Origin: Plasmodiophora brassicae
Taxonomy: Eukaryota; Endomyxa: Phytomyxea; Phytomyxea; Plasmodiophorida
Reading direction: 5' to 3'
Length of the DNA: 64,000 nt
Assembly (NCBI GenBank): GCA_036867785.1
Contig: CP145409.1
Span: 1,364,001-1,428,000, forward strand
Shown here: positions 31,400 to 42,473 of the stretch, in pieces
How positions within the stretch are numbered: the first letter of the stretch is position 1
Layout of the letters: each line of letters starts with the position of its first letter
Made by a program: the position numbers and the translations under genes
Notes under the pieces: model-generated
Database searches by the model: none
The model's input: the letters and a program-made list of their open reading frames with translations, nothing else
Told to the model about the DNA's origin: nothing

Positions 31400-31546
31400 G
31401 AACGCATTCCTGGCGTCATCGATATTTGAGCCTCGTGAGAGGCTTCGAGCATGCATCGCATAGGCAAATGCGAACCTTCCTGCAAATTCGTCAGCGTCTT
31501 CCGCAATTTGATGCGTCCTCGAATCAGCCGCATATACGCGCTGAAT
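31400..31546 (-). repeat. inverted repeat 3, right arm (~147 bp)
   Basis: Partner of 31076-31221. The structure (arms about 146 bp, spacer 178 bp, AT-richer than the surroundings) resembles a foldback or MITE-like element. Obvious target-site duplications outside the arms were not found by eye. Confidence 0.85.
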
Positions 31547-32037
31547 ACTCGTTTACGTCATCATCGCTCGGCGGATACGCCTCGCCGTCATCGTCATCGC
31601 TGGACTCCAACCATTCCCGAAGAAAATAGTTGCCATCGACGTCACTCATGTCGGGCGACTTTGAGTCGACACCCTCGGCGCGCCTCGCCCATTCCTGTAA
31701 GAAGTAGTCTCCCATGGCCTCATGATCGGCTGACGACGTCTCCTCCAGGACCAGATCGACGTCCCCACGACGACAATCGGCACAAAATTCCGGCTTTGAA
31801 CTGACACCCGCGCACATTGCGGGGTGCGTAGTGCGCCTTGCAATCAGCCAGCGCCGGGATTGGATCCTGTAAACCGGTTGCTGTAACTGCATGCACATCC
31901 AGATTGACGGGAACTTGGCGTCGCCTGTCATGTTGACCAGCATTTGAACACACAAGTACCTTGTTCACCGACCAGACCAGCACTTTGACGGTCACCTCCA
32001 TCGGCTTCTCTATGAACTCGATACGGTCTCTGGTCAA
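31524..32037 (-). CDS. hypothetical gene or relic with acidic C-terminus
   Basis: Two minus-strand pieces may be joined by a short GT-AG gap near 31937-31971: RIEFIEKPMEVTVKVLVWSV (upstream) and a Cys-containing then acidic tail (PEFCADCRRGDVDLVLEE, GDYFLQEW, GNYFLREWLESSDDDDGEA). GDYFLQEW/GNYFLREW is an internal repeat. The C-terminus runs into inverted repeat 3, so the end may have been altered by that insertion. A transposase C-terminus is conceivable but cannot be shown. Confidence 0.3.
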
Positions 32038-32059
32038 CGTAACCCTACAACACCATCAG

Positions 32060-32172
32060 AGGTGGTAGGCCGGCACTGCCAGGCCGGGGAAAGCTTGCGT
32101 GCTGCAACCTGCCCCTACTGTCCTCGGACCCGAGACCGGGGCGCCGCCTGCGTGAACAGCGCGAAACCCAAA
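32060..32172 (+). repeat. dispersed ~110-bp repeat D, copy 2
   Basis: Second copy of the element at 24613. It shares TGCCAGG-CGGGGAAAG, TGTCCTCGGACCCGAGA, CGCC-CCTGCGTGAA and CAGCGCGAAACCC. It lies just outside the 3' end of the orphan low-GC gene. Confidence 0.65.
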
Positions 32173-32275
32173 TAAACCCACAGCTCCATGCGTTCGATTG
32201 CCAGCAAAGCTTACATAGGTTGGCCACAAGACGGGCGATCAAGAGACATTACAGTATTTTTAATTTGACCGCGGA

Positions 32276-33039
32276 CTATGAGACAATCTCGTAATCAACG
32301 AGATGTTGATCAAGAAAGTGTTTCAAGAACGAGAATGGGTAGTCCGCGTCAATACGCGTCGCACCCAAATTTAAATCTGGAAGGTAGAGCTTCGTGCCCG
32401 TCCGAATGCCAGGCGCGTATTTCTTTGACGCTTGCGTCCACGTATCTTTCAAGTGTTCGGGATCTACCCCGTTGAGTAGATCTTTGCCCGGAAGATGTGG
32501 GCATTTTGCGAAATGGTCTAATTTGCATTTAAAATCGATATGGTAATAAGGATACATGGACAATAACAAGACTAACCAAGGAAATCCGCGAAAGCAAGTT
32601 TCTTAATGATCTGCCAACCATCAGGACACTTTGATGCGTGCTTGGCAGTAATCTTGTCGCGAAAGCAATCCAGGACACGACGAGCGTCGATAACGGCCAA
32701 CTGCTGTTTAAGATCATTGATCAACAGATCGCGATCATTGATCATTAAATCGCGATCGTTAATCGCTGCTTGCCACTTGTACTTCTCGACCTGGTGCCAC
32801 ATGGCTGCGAGCTTGGCGTTTTTTCGCAGAATGGCTGTGTGATAGTCGATTTCGACTTTGTAATCGTCATCGGCACCCGCACGAAGCCCGACACACGTCG
32901 AACTAAGTTCGCCATCAACGACGAGGTCAACAATTCGATTTGTTGGAGGTATGGCTTCGACAACATCGTCCGTGATGCTTAACCGTGGCGACTTGTTCGC
33001 AACTCGACGAATCACATCGGCATCGACATCTCTGCTCAA
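32276..33039 (-). CDS. orphan protein with coiled-coil, unusually low GC
   Basis: Two exons, 33039-32577 and 32517-32276. They join through a 59-bp GT-AG intron (GTTAGT...AATTAG) in frame to give 234 aa across KLAFADFL|D|HFAKCPHLPGKD. The N-terminal third contains RRVANKSPRLSITDDVVEAI. The middle is helical with a short repeated heptad-like unit (INDRDLMINDRDLLINDL). The C-terminus has GIRTGTKLYLPDLNLGATRI. Base composition and codon use (many AAT, GAT, TTT, AAA) differ plainly from the GC-rich neighbours, suggesting recent acquisition. No domain was recognised. A viral or transferred origin is a guess from composition only. Confidence 0.65.
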
Positions 33040-33816
33040 CAGTCATGTAAGAACCCCCAAACGGAAATGCGCCCGAAGAAGAGCATACATGCTGGCTAAC
33101 TCGGCGATATCTTGACGAATATCGTGAATGGACGCTTGTCGATTTGGGGACTGTGAGACGATGCCCTCAATGAGGCTCCCTGTCGGCGACGTCGACATCA
33201 ACAATGCGACAAAGTCCGTCCGGAGGATAATAATTGACCGACGAGGACACTTCTGCAGCGTCTGACGCGACTGCGCTGTCTTGCACGGTGCACCACAACG
33301 CGCCGCGGCTGACGGCAGGTTGTGATGAGTAGACCCTCCTGGCAGGTGTCAAGTGACAACGCAAGAAGAAATCGACCCCCCCCCCCCCCCCCTTCCCCCA
33401 AACAACGCGGGTTCGAGGATCCCTGTTATTTGGGTGATTGGCCGAGCTCCACGTCAGCGCGCGCGACTGACCGGTCAACGTTGCAGTGGCGGCGCCTTTC
33501 GAACCGCCATCGGCGACTGGCACGAGCCACCAATTGCATCCGGGATGCCAGATGGCTTTCATCGTCCTGCACCCGAGCGTCCACGCCGTTTCCCGGTACA
33601 AGAGCACGGTCCTCTGACTCGAGCCGGTCGTGGCCTTCAGCGACGGGCAGTGAGTGCCCTCCTGATCGATCTAAAGGCGTGGCCGGCCTGATATGGGCCG
33701 CAGTGGCGCCCACAGCCACGTCGGTACCCGCCAGCAGCCCGACATACCCGTTGAGGACTCAGCGAGCTATCCTGCGTACTCAATAGATACAATCCCGGTC
33801 GTTGGTTGCATGTTGA
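33040..33816. other. intergenic with poly-C tract
   Basis: No gene recognised. A homopolymeric C run of about 15 bases is flanked by a second short C-rich run at about 33376-33398. Assembly length there is doubtful. Open frames on both strands look random. Confidence 0.4.
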
Positions 33817-36078
33817 CTAGTTGCAAGGCGAGACGGCGAATGGGATAGCAACGGACACGTGCGTTCGCAGGTCGGCGTAGGCGGCGAGAGCTTCCCGGAT
33901 GACGCGAGCGCCTGCTCGAGACCATTCCACACTCGACATGACCGTGCCGGCCAGGCCCGACTCCACATTCGCCAGTTCATCAACCTGGAGGCGCAGGTCG
34001 GCAGCTCGCTCCTGGAATGTCTGGACGGCTTCGGATGCCTTTGGCAGCGCATCGTCCACCATGACCGATGTCCAGGTGGGCACCGAGGGACACTCACCGG
34101 TATCTTCCAGCTCCATCAACCGACGAACGATGCACGCTCTGCGACAGGCACACCGATATCAGCAATGCCACCTCAGTAAGCGAGCTGACATGTACCTCCA
34201 CAGCGGTAGAAGCTGTGCGTCAGGGCAATGCACGACGACGGAGGCGATCGGGGTATCGTCGTAAGCAGCAACGGTCAGCTGGGCAGCCGAACCGGGGCGT
34301 AACGTCAGCACGGCCGTTGAACCAGGCACCGACGACCTAGGCATGCGACAGCGCCGAGGGCGTCATTCAGCACAGGGAGCAATCAGCAGTGCACGCCGAA
34401 CCTGTTCGTCGTTCCGTTCGTGACCAGACGGTCCAGCAGCGATGACTTGCTCGTCGACCCCGAATGGATCACCGCGATCCGGCACGATGTCATCGTCGCA
34501 GGCGCTGGTGACGGCGGCGGCAGATCGGCAGGTGCATTCAGGCGGCTCTGGATCCACAAAGCATTCCTGTCGGTCGACATGCACGCCAGAGATCCGGCTA
34601 TGCCGCTGTACAGCCTTGTCAGTTGATGCCCGCGCACGTTGATATCAAGGCGCGACTGACGCAGCTGACAACCTGGCGAGATCACCGACATCGATGGTCT
34701 GCTGCAGGATCTGGACCATGGGGACCTGTCGATCTCGGTATGTCGAATGGGATCGCAACCGAACGTAGATGCGGACGTCGATCGGGCTGTCGTCGTGCCG
34801 GTCGCAGCAGGCGACCGAGGTTGTTGACGCGGGCGCCGGGCCCAGGCGTTCCAACGGTACCGACACGGTCTGCGTCAGCGTCTGCGCCTCCCGATGCGAC
34901 TTGACGATGCAGTCGATCATGAACGCGTCGCCGGGGATCGCCATCGCTGACCTGTTCGTCAGCGTGATGTCCAGCAGGACGCGCCGGCCGGCGCTCGTCA
35001 TTGGCCGGCATGCCAGCGTGCAGGCCGGCAGGGATCCCGGCGGCCCCTGTAACAGGCGTATCGCGACCTGCCCCGCATGCAGCCGTACGTCCAGGACACG
35101 GGACGCCTCCAGCACATTTGCTTCCGCGGCCGACACTTGACCGATTCGACGTAGCGTTGCCGAAAGCGACCGTGGCGCCTCCAGGTCGACCGGCTTATCG
35201 TTGGCGGCATTGACAAACAGGACGTCGTTGGAGAAGGTTCGCGCGGCGAGGCCGTCGGCGAGGCCGGCAGCGTAGTCGAACAACGTGGAGCGCTGAGCGA
35301 CCAGCGGGGCGCACTGGCGACAGCAGGTGACAGGTGAAGACGACAGCGTTGGGGACAGGTCGGCGACGCGAAGGCGGTATTGGCTATCGAGGAAGTAGAC
35401 AGTGGCGGGCGGCTGGACAACGGTCTGGCGGACCTGGTCCTGGATCCGGATCCAGGTCCAGGTCGGCAGGTGCAGGATCTTGCCGAACGACGACACGACC
35501 AGCAAGGCGTCGTCAACGACGTGGATGCCAACCACCGGTTCCTGCATGTCGCAAACGACGCCGTGCGCTCGACGCGTCGTCCAGGTGACCTGGCCGTCCA
35601 CGCGCCCTTCCAGCAGAACGTCCTCGTTGTCGTCGTCGTCCCGCAACGTGACGCAGTCACGTAGACGCGCTGAAGCAGGCCTCGCTCCACCAGCGTTACA
35701 GGACATCGACGACGACGTCCCCGATGTCGATGCGCCCGCCAGAAGCGTGACGGCAATGCGGGCCCGGCCCGGCGACGACGGCACCGTTTCGATCCGGCCT
35801 TCCGACAGGAGGTAGGTGGGCGATGCGGTCCCGTACACAACGATACCGCCATTCGGTAGCGAGTAGCAATGCTGGGCGCCGGGGCAGCACCCGACGCACG
35901 ACGCGCGATCGGCAACGGTCACGGCGGGCGACGCCGCGCGACGATCATCGTCGCCCCGTTTCCGTTCCACGAGAACGTCCCAGACGCGATAGTCGCTGGT
36001 GACGACCAGGACACGCGCGGCACGACGCCCATGCGATGGCGATCGTCCGATCGCGATCGACGCGACGGCAGACTCCAC
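33817..36078 (-). CDS. large beta-propeller-like scaffold, family uncertain
   Basis: The main exon (36078 to about 34680) has propeller-like strands (RVLVVTSDYRVWDVLVERKR, VVGIHVVDDALLVVSSFGKI), then an Ig/appendage-like stretch (RRVLLDITLTNRSAMAIPGD, SPIDVRIYVRLRSH). Introns near 34625-34680, 34385-34430 and 34125-34160 are needed to continue to LYSGIAGSLACMSTDRNALW, STAVLTLRPGSAAQLTVAAY and a C-terminal helix (ASEAVQTFQERAADLRLQVD). The total is about 700 aa. The order (propeller, beta-rich appendage, helical tail) is seen in FANCB/FAAP100-like and BBS-type scaffolds. I cannot choose, and it may be neither. The start at 36078 is the first ATG of the open frame. Confidence 0.55.
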
Positions 36079-36400
36079 CCGAACAATGTCCTGTATCGCG
36101 CGTCACGTGGGTCACTGGCCTTCCCAGAGGCAGTCGCACGGCTCTGACATGAAGGCGCTGCCGGTACAGGACATGGATAAGACAGGGCGCCGGCGTCCAG
36201 GCCGACCAGTAGCCACACGACACCACCGACGACGACGACGACCAACGGTTGTCCGTCGGCGCCGTCATGGCTAAATTTGATCTGCTGCCGCCGATGGCAC
36301 AGATCGGCGGCGCGACAGCAGAGAGGAACTGTCGAGGGGATAGGACAACGTGTCTGATGATGCATTGAACAAGGTGTACGCGCGCGAGGCGGGTGCTCGA

Positions 36401-38396
36401 CTATTCGAAGGCGCAGATGCCGGGGCGAACGGGGGACGCCGCCACGCCCCGCGCGACGAGCCGGCAGCGCTGCAGGTCGAGGCGATCTTCCAGTTCGTCG
36501 GACATCGACTGGTTGTTCGTGTGCGACGCCGGGCTCCATAGCCGCTCGGCCACTGATGCGACCATATCAGACGTTCGTCGCTGCCCGTTCGGCACCCGGC
36601 GTACCTGCACTCGTCCGTGGCCAGGACCGCGACATGATATTGTTCTCGTCGACCCGTTCGCCCCACATTGAGCTATGGCCACCGATTACACGTGCGTACT
36701 CGTCGTCGGTCCCGTTGAACGCGCGCGGGTTGCACGCGTACATGTCCTGCCACTCGTCCGACAGGTGGTCCAGGTACCAGCACGCGCTCAGGATCGCACG
36801 CCGACCCGTCCGGACGACACGCTCCACATCGTCCGTCTCCTGCCACACGTCCACGATCGTGTCCTCGTGCATGGGCAGGTTGTCGTCAAACACCTGACCA
36901 CAGAGGCATGTCGGCAATCGCTATCGACGCGATACGCAGATCGACGAATGCAAACCTCCTGCCACACGATGCTGGTTCGCTGCAGGTCGGACGATATGAA
37001 CCGCTGGAGAAAGTCGTGGTAGTCGGCGATCAGGTCGCTGGCGTTGCTGACGTTATTGGCCGTCATGAAGTCGCGCACCTCGTCGCAGTGCTCCAGGCAG
37101 GTCGTGTCGACCTCGTCGCCGCCCACGTGCACCAGCTCTGTCGCCTGGAACACGCGAACCGCCTCCTGGAACGACTCGGGAGTCAGAAGCGATGCTAGAA
37201 CAGCAAACGAGCGCCAGCGTCGTACCGTCCAGAGTTCCGACACGACCTGGCGGGTCTCCGGCTTGGTCGGGTTCAGCATGAACGACCCAGCGTCGGACAC
37301 GTTCGGGCACTGTGCAATGACGTTCGGGTACCCCGGGCCGAACGACGCGCTGTGCCCGGGCGTGTCGAATTCAGGCACGATGCGGATGCCCCGAAACAAC
37401 GCCTGCTGCGCTAGGTGATGAACTATGGCGAACGTCGTCAGCGGCGCCTGGGCACAGCACAAACGGCACCAACAGCGTTACCGTCGAAATGCGTGTAGAC
37501 CATCGCAGGGGTCCAGGCCGCTTTCGCCAGCTCGGGCAGCGCACGCGACTGGAACGGGAAGCTCTGGTCGTCGGACACGTGCCAGTGCAGGACGTTGAGC
37601 TTATTGGCCTCCTGACACGGCTCGTCAAATTGCAGGCTCCATACGCCCCTATTCCCCCGGCTACCATGGCGTCCAGCATGCGTTCAATGACGGGAACAGG
37701 AAGATAGTGCCTGGCGGTGTCGATCATGATGCCGCGGTACGGGTAGGCGGGCGCGTCGTCGACCTGCACGCATTCGACGTAGAACCGGGTGCCCGGATCC
37801 ATGACGGCCTGTACGCCGGCCCCGTCATCGGTTCGTCGCTCCAGGCGTACGACGCCGGCCCGCGGTTCCACGAGCTGCGCGAACGTTTCCAGGCCACGTA
37901 AGACGCCGAACACGGTGTCGGCGACGACCCTGATGCCTGTCTTCAGGCTGACGACAAGCGTGTAGGACTCATCGGTCTGCAGGTCCAGGACGGTCGACGG
38001 ATCCATGATGGACACGTGAATCTGGGACGCGACGCCGACGACGCGCCCGGGCACGCCTTCCCGTTCCTGGCGGGCGGTGGCGGCCACCGGGATCAGGTTC
38101 GCATACCGCTGCTCGGCCTGCGACAGGATCTCGTGGACGGCGTCCCAGTGCGGGCCCTCCTGCGCGAACACGACCTGCAGGCTGGCCGGGTGCAGGCGCC
38201 AGAACCAGGCGCCCTCCGGGTGCGCGATCGACCTCGGCCGTGGCCAGACCGCCCGTGCCGCATTGTACGCCTCGCCGGCGTCGCTGCTGACGAACAGCGC
38301 GACAGCGACCACCAGCAGCACCAGCAGCGCGCGCATCGCCACCACGACAGGCCTGGCCGCACCGACGACCAAAATTCGTTTCATGTTCGCCCCCAC
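36401..38396 (-). CDS. secreted beta-hexosaminidase, GH20
   Basis: Releases terminal N-acetylhexosamine from chitin oligomers, glycoproteins or glycolipids, probably in a lysosome-like compartment or outside the cell. A signal peptide lies near residues 15-40 (MRALLVLLVVAVALFVSS). The N-terminal GH20b-like domain is followed by the catalytic barrel: YPYRGIMIDTARHYLPV; KLNVLHWHVSDDQSFPFQS (restored by removing the intron at about 37625-37675); IRIVPEFDTPGHSASF; and VHVGGDEVDTTCLEHC with the catalytic Asp-Glu pair. Then come VWQEVFDDNLP, VDVWQETDDVERVV, ACWYLD, EWQDMYACNP, GHSSMWGERVDENN and VAERLWSP. At least five short introns are needed. ATGs lie at 38396 and 38384. It is divergent from the neighbouring membrane protein with less than 200 bp between starts. 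Confidence 0.92.
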
Positions 38397-38589
38397 TGAC
38401 TGGCACTGCCACTGAGGGGCCTGCCCAGCGCCCTAAGCCTCAGCGGCCGGCCACTTTGGTGTGCGGTGGTACGCGCCCTGCGTACGACTATGTGTGGTAC
38501 CCGTACGCAGGCTGCCTACCGTACGTACCACCTTCCGGGGTTGGATCGTCAACCGGTACGCGGGTGTGGATTATTGGTGACGTATCGCG
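38397..38589. promoter_or_regulatory. divergent promoter region
   Basis: 193 bp separate the start codons of the hexosaminidase (-) and the multi-pass membrane protein (+), so both promoters must lie here. The interval is enriched in GTACG/CGTAC palindromic words (at least five between 38468 and 38532), including CCGTACGTAC. They are candidate binding sites, but nothing in the sequence proves it. Confidence 0.45.
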
Positions 38590-40138
38590 ATGAGGGGTTT
38601 GACGTTGCTCGTCGCTGTCGCCTCGCGCTGGGTAATGACGAGCGGGTCGTTAACCGTTCCCGGGGCCGGTGTCGGTCCGCTGCCGACCGTGTTGCCATTG
38701 TATACGCCACCGGTGACGGGGTACATTGGTCCCCAGCCAGGCGACAATGGGGCCAACGTCACCGGGACCGTTGTCGTGTACGCTGGGGACGTGTGCAATC
38801 CAGGCGAGGTGTCGTCTGCTGCCATCTCCGGTCGGGTCGTCTTCGTGTCGGCCGATTCCACGGCCACGATGGCCTGCTTATACGAGCAGGCGTACATGAA
38901 CTTCGTCGCCAGGGACGTCCTCGCCGTCATCCGTAAGACATAGAGTGCACCTGTTGCGAGTGCTTCCAGGCGGGAAACCTGATACTCGTATCGCACTATT
39001 AGTCTGTTACATAGACGAGTTCCCGAGCTATAACATCTGGCTACACGATGGGACGTTCGGCAGTCGGACGCGCGCTCTGCGCCCAATGTTCCTGCTGACC
39101 GGACCCAGCGCCAACGTGTACGAGGCCCTGATCGGTAACTTGCCTGGTCGGAACGTCACCATCTATCCGGACGTTAACGTCTGGGAGGCTGCCTACGCCG
39201 GGCTGTCCTATCAGCTGTTCGTAAGGGGATTCCCCAGCGCCATTCTGATCCTGTCGGGCTTGTCCGCTGCCGTCTTCTTCATCGTTCATATGCGGAACAT
39301 CGCCGCCAGGGTCACGCGGGATACGCCGAGCAACCGATCAGTGCCCGCGGCACGTCGCCTGCGGCTCGTCGCTTCGTATATCGCGCTGCCGCACGTGACG
39401 CTGTTCGTCGAAATGGTGACAGCAACGGCAGCTGGGCTCGTGCTGGCAGTCGGTGGATATTACAGCACGCCGAATATCGAGTTCCCGGTTCAGGCGTTCT
39501 TCAGCACACTGTTGGGGGGCTGGGGGCTCGCCTGCTCGATCGCATGCGCCATGACGTGGACCCGGAAGCTAACCGAAGTCATTGGCGCGAGGGACGTGTC
39601 CTGGATCACACGGATCATCAGGGGCGACAAGCCAATCGTCACCGCCCTGCTCTGCACCATCCCGATCGTGCTGGACACGGCGGTCACGTCGAACTTTACA
39701 CATAACTACTGCCCACCGATCCTGGCGAACGGTTACGGCGTCATCTCAACGCTGTTCCAAATCGTCATTGGGGTCCACGTCATCATCAGCGTGTGCCGGT
39801 ACCACCGCATGGTATTGAAGGTCCAGGTGGGCGTGGGTGAACTCAGTCTGCGACGCGACGCCAACGTCGACAAGGTCATGCAACGACTGAGCCGGTGCGC
39901 CCTGGGACTATCGCTGTCCATGATTTTGAACTGTTGTGGCTCTGGGATCATCGGCGCCGCCCCGGTCTACGCGTACACGCCCGAAGGATGGACGCTGGCC
40001 TGGACACTGACGTACACCGGCCGCGCTTTGGACAGCGTGTTCCGCGTCGCCATGTTTAAGCCTCGACTGCGTCCAACGTCGACTGCCGCCACCGCTGTCG
40101 TACACCCGGGCCACCCTGGACCGGCCGCACCCATGTAG
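38590..40138 (+). CDS. multi-pass membrane protein with large lumenal N-terminus
   Basis: Two exons, 38590-38932 and 38970-40138, give 503 aa. The 37-bp GT-AG intron was chosen because it joins VLAVI to RGKPDTRIALLVCYID in frame. The N-terminus begins with a signal-like segment, then a soluble domain of about 200 residues with a PA-domain-like strand pattern (GTVVVYAGDVCNPG, ISGRVVFVSADSTATMACLY) and an N-glycosylation site. About seven hydrophobic segments follow (SAILILSGLSAAVFFIVHM, HVTLFVEMVTATAAGLVLAV, WGLACSIACAMTW, IVTALLCTIPIVLDTAV, VISTLFQIVIGVHVIISVC, LGLSLSMILNCCGSGIIGAA, and a last weaker one). The tail is short and Pro-rich. The topology suggests a receptor-like or 7TM protein, but no GPCR signature is seen. 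Confidence 0.75.
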
Positions 40139-40355
40139 AGATGCGATCGGACACGACGCTGGCGTCAGAACAAATCAACGATCACCATCCGCAATGCGGT
40201 CGAACCATTGCGCATGATGACTGCCTGATTTGGTCGCATACGATGCCAATAGTTGCCAACCGTGTTCCACGCGCTGAGAGCGGGACGTTATCGTGGACGT
40301 GACCCTGTATTGCACTGCATGGAGCGGCGCGCTCGCTGGCAGGGTGTAGCGTGTC
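40139..40355. other. convergent 3' intergenic
   Basis: 217 bp between two converging genes. No repeat, RNA gene or frame of interest. Confidence 0.4.
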
Positions 40356-40946
40356 CTAGTTAGTACTGGCGGGTTTGAAATCGAGCGACGCGCTGTTGAT
40401 GCAGTATCGCAAGCCGGTCTTGTCGCGCGGGCCATCGTTGAACACTAGCACGCGGCAAACGGCGTTCAGTACAAATGCACGAGCGGCGGGGATGAACCAG
40501 CCAGACGTCTTACCGTGCCCGAGGTGCGCGTTGCACGTCCGACACCGGGTCTCCGTCCGCTTCATGCCGTGCGACTTGTCAACGATCTCAGCGACGTTGC
40601 CCTTGAGGCAGTCGAAGAAGGACGGCCAGCCGGTGCCCGAGTCGAATTTGGTGCCGGACTCGAAGAGCGGCGTCTCGCAGACGATGCAGATGTAGGTGCC
40701 GGGCTCATGGTGCTTGCAGTACTTGCCGGTGAACGGGCGCTCGGTCCCGGCCGACTGCGTCACGTCGAACTGTTCGGGCGTCAGGCGCTTCCTCAGCGCC
40801 TCCAGCTGCTCGGGCGTCCACGCCGGGCGCACGCCGCACGCCTGCGACCCGCACTCCATCGACGCACGTCGTTGGTTGCCAAATGTGGACAGCGCTCGCA
40901 TGCGGACGCGCACGCGCCCGCACAGGTCGCCTACCCAAGAAATCAT
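40356..40946 (-). CDS. MSRB: peptide-methionine (R)-S-oxide reductase
   Basis: Reduces the R epimer of methionine sulfoxide in proteins. Exons 40946-40514 and 40444-40356 encode 173 aa. The 69-bp intron splits HLGH|V|FNDGP exactly where the family reads HLGHVF.DGP. Its length is a multiple of three with no stop, so its retention would disrupt the domain without ending the frame. Visible features are [15 protein letters not shown] with one CxxC, TGWPSFFD, the second zinc CxxC ([11 protein letters not shown]), and [13 protein letters not shown] with the catalytic Cys. The recycling-Cys region is also kept. The Arg-rich N-terminus ([20 protein letters not shown]) would fit a mitochondrial presequence. 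Longer in-frame starts exist upstream, at 41033 and 41105. Confidence 0.92.
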   Translation of the reverse strand: MISWVGDLCGRVRVRMRALSTFGNQRRASMECGSQACGVRPAWTPEQLEALRKRLTPEQFDVTQSAGTERPFTGKYCKHHEPGTYICIVCETPLFESGTKFDSGTGWPSFFDCLKGNVAEIVDKSHGMKRTETRCRTCNAHLGHGKTSGWFIPAARAFVLNAVCRVLVFNDGPRDKTGLRYCINSASLDFKPASTN

Positions 40947-41427
40947 TGCGGCAACGCGTGCCGCCGCGTACGTTCGAGAATGCAACCAATGGCGACCTGC
41001 TAGAACACTGGCAGACGGCCGATGCTGTGACATGATTGAGCGGTGGCGACAGGCGCGTCGCAGTGTGGCTGAGCGGCGCCGGGTCTGTGGCCCCAGAGCT
41101 ACCAAGTCCCCCCGACCGCTCCCTTTGGGACAGCCTTTCTACAGCACTTGAATTCGTCCTTATTCGACTTTGGCACCGCAGCACCAATAACTATATACTT
41201 TAGAACTGTTTACAGTCGATATACGCATTGTATCAACGGATACGCGTCCCAGGGGCAGCCACATCCAACGTACCGGCTCAACCACGCAAACCCAGCCCGA
41301 TCCCCAGTCGGCTATAGCCATTGCACGACTATGGTTCTGCACGCGACCCGCCGAACCCGACTTGCAGCAAACCTCGTCGTCACTGGCCAATGCTCGATGC
41401 AGCCCCACGTGCATGGTCCTTAGTTTA

Positions 41428-41497
41428 GTTCGCTCATTCTGGTGTTCGCGTTGTTTCACGCAGGCGCCTCGGTGTCGGGTCCGAGGACCAGAAAAAC
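41428..41497 (-). repeat. dispersed repeat D, partial inverted copy 3
   Basis: Read on the minus strand it gives GTCCTCGGACCCGACACCGA, then GCGCCTGCGTGAAACAACGCG. This matches the right two-thirds of the repeats at 24613 and 32060. It lies about 75 bp before the start codon of the F-box/LRR gene. Confidence 0.55.
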
Positions 41498-41568
41498 ACG
41501 CGCAGGCCGTAGACTCCTTAGTCAGTGTTGTCAGGGTTGCGATCCGGCTCGCCAGTCTGTCCTCCGGC

Positions 41569-42352
41569 ATGGCGGCCGATGACGAGGTGTACCATGCGGA
41601 GGTGCTGGACCGGGCCACCATGGGTCAGATCTTCACCTACCTGACCATATTCGAGATGGTCAACGTGACGAAGGTGTCGCGCGACTGGGCCAGCATCGTG
41701 GCGGATGAGACGATCACGCACACGACGCGCCTGGATTTCAGCCAGCTGTGGTTCCTGCTGGGCGAGATGGACCCCGCCCCTGTCGTCCGTCTGCTGACAC
41801 GATACGTCAACGTCACGAAAATATCGTTCGCATATTGCCACCATTTGACCGACAACAAGCTGATTGCCATCCTGGAGACCATACCGAACAAGGCGAACGT
41901 TCGCCAGATGTCGCTCTTCTACTGCTACAAGCTCACCGATCAGGCCATCCGATTCATTGCCAGGTCGTTTCCCAATCTCGAGGACATCAACATCGGGTCG
42001 CTGTTCGAGATCACCGACAAATCGATCCAGGGCGTCGCCCAGTTCTGTCGCAATATTCGACGGCTGACCATCGTAGGCAATTGCTGACGTCGGCGTTGAT
42101 TCCTGGTTCAGACACCCACACACGTGTCATTTGCAGAATCACAACGAGCGGTTCACGAACGATATCCTGATCGACTTCAGCACCATGGTCAACCTGCGGT
42201 TCATCGACATGCAGTTCACGAAGGTGGACAAGAAGTTCGTCGATGAGCACCGGGAATCGTTCCCCGCCGTAACGATCCTCGGTCCGGAACGCCAGGCAGC
42301 CCCGCCCGATACCGCCGTTCGTGTGATCCGACCGCGTCCCCCGGGCTCATGA
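41569..42352 (+). CDS. F-box / leucine-rich repeat protein
   Basis: Exons 41569-42072 and 42137-42352 (64-bp GT-AG intron) encode 239 aa. The N-terminal F-box-like helix set (DRATMGQIFTYLTIFEMVNV, TKVSRDWASIVADE, about residues 15-50) would bind SKP1. Cys-containing leucine-rich repeats of the AMN1/FBXL type follow (VTKISFAYCHHLTDNKLIAI, VRQMSLFYCYKLTDQAIRFI, LEDINIGSLFEITDKSIQGV, IRRLTI, LRFIDMQFTKVD). Such proteins select substrates for SCF ubiquitin ligases. The start MAADDEV was chosen because the frame upstream is part of repeat D and is unlike the family. The tail is Pro-rich. Its pairing with the SKP1-ankyrin gene at 56-57.6 kb is notable but not operonic. Confidence 0.8.
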
Positions 42353-42473
42353 CTGATATTGTACAATTATTCGCTCCATCAAACTACGGCATCGTCAGGA
42401 GGCGTCCAGGAATTGTACGCCTCGGCAATGTTCTCGATTATAACGGGGATGGCACGGTGCGTCTCTATTTCGT

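Noticed and set aside
33371-33398. Poly-C run as a functional element
   Set aside because: A simple homopolymer of doubtful length. No other evidence.
33411-33440. Possible tRNA T-arm (GGGTTCGAGGATCCC)
   Set aside because: No matching acceptor stem, anticodon arm or D-arm could be folded around it.
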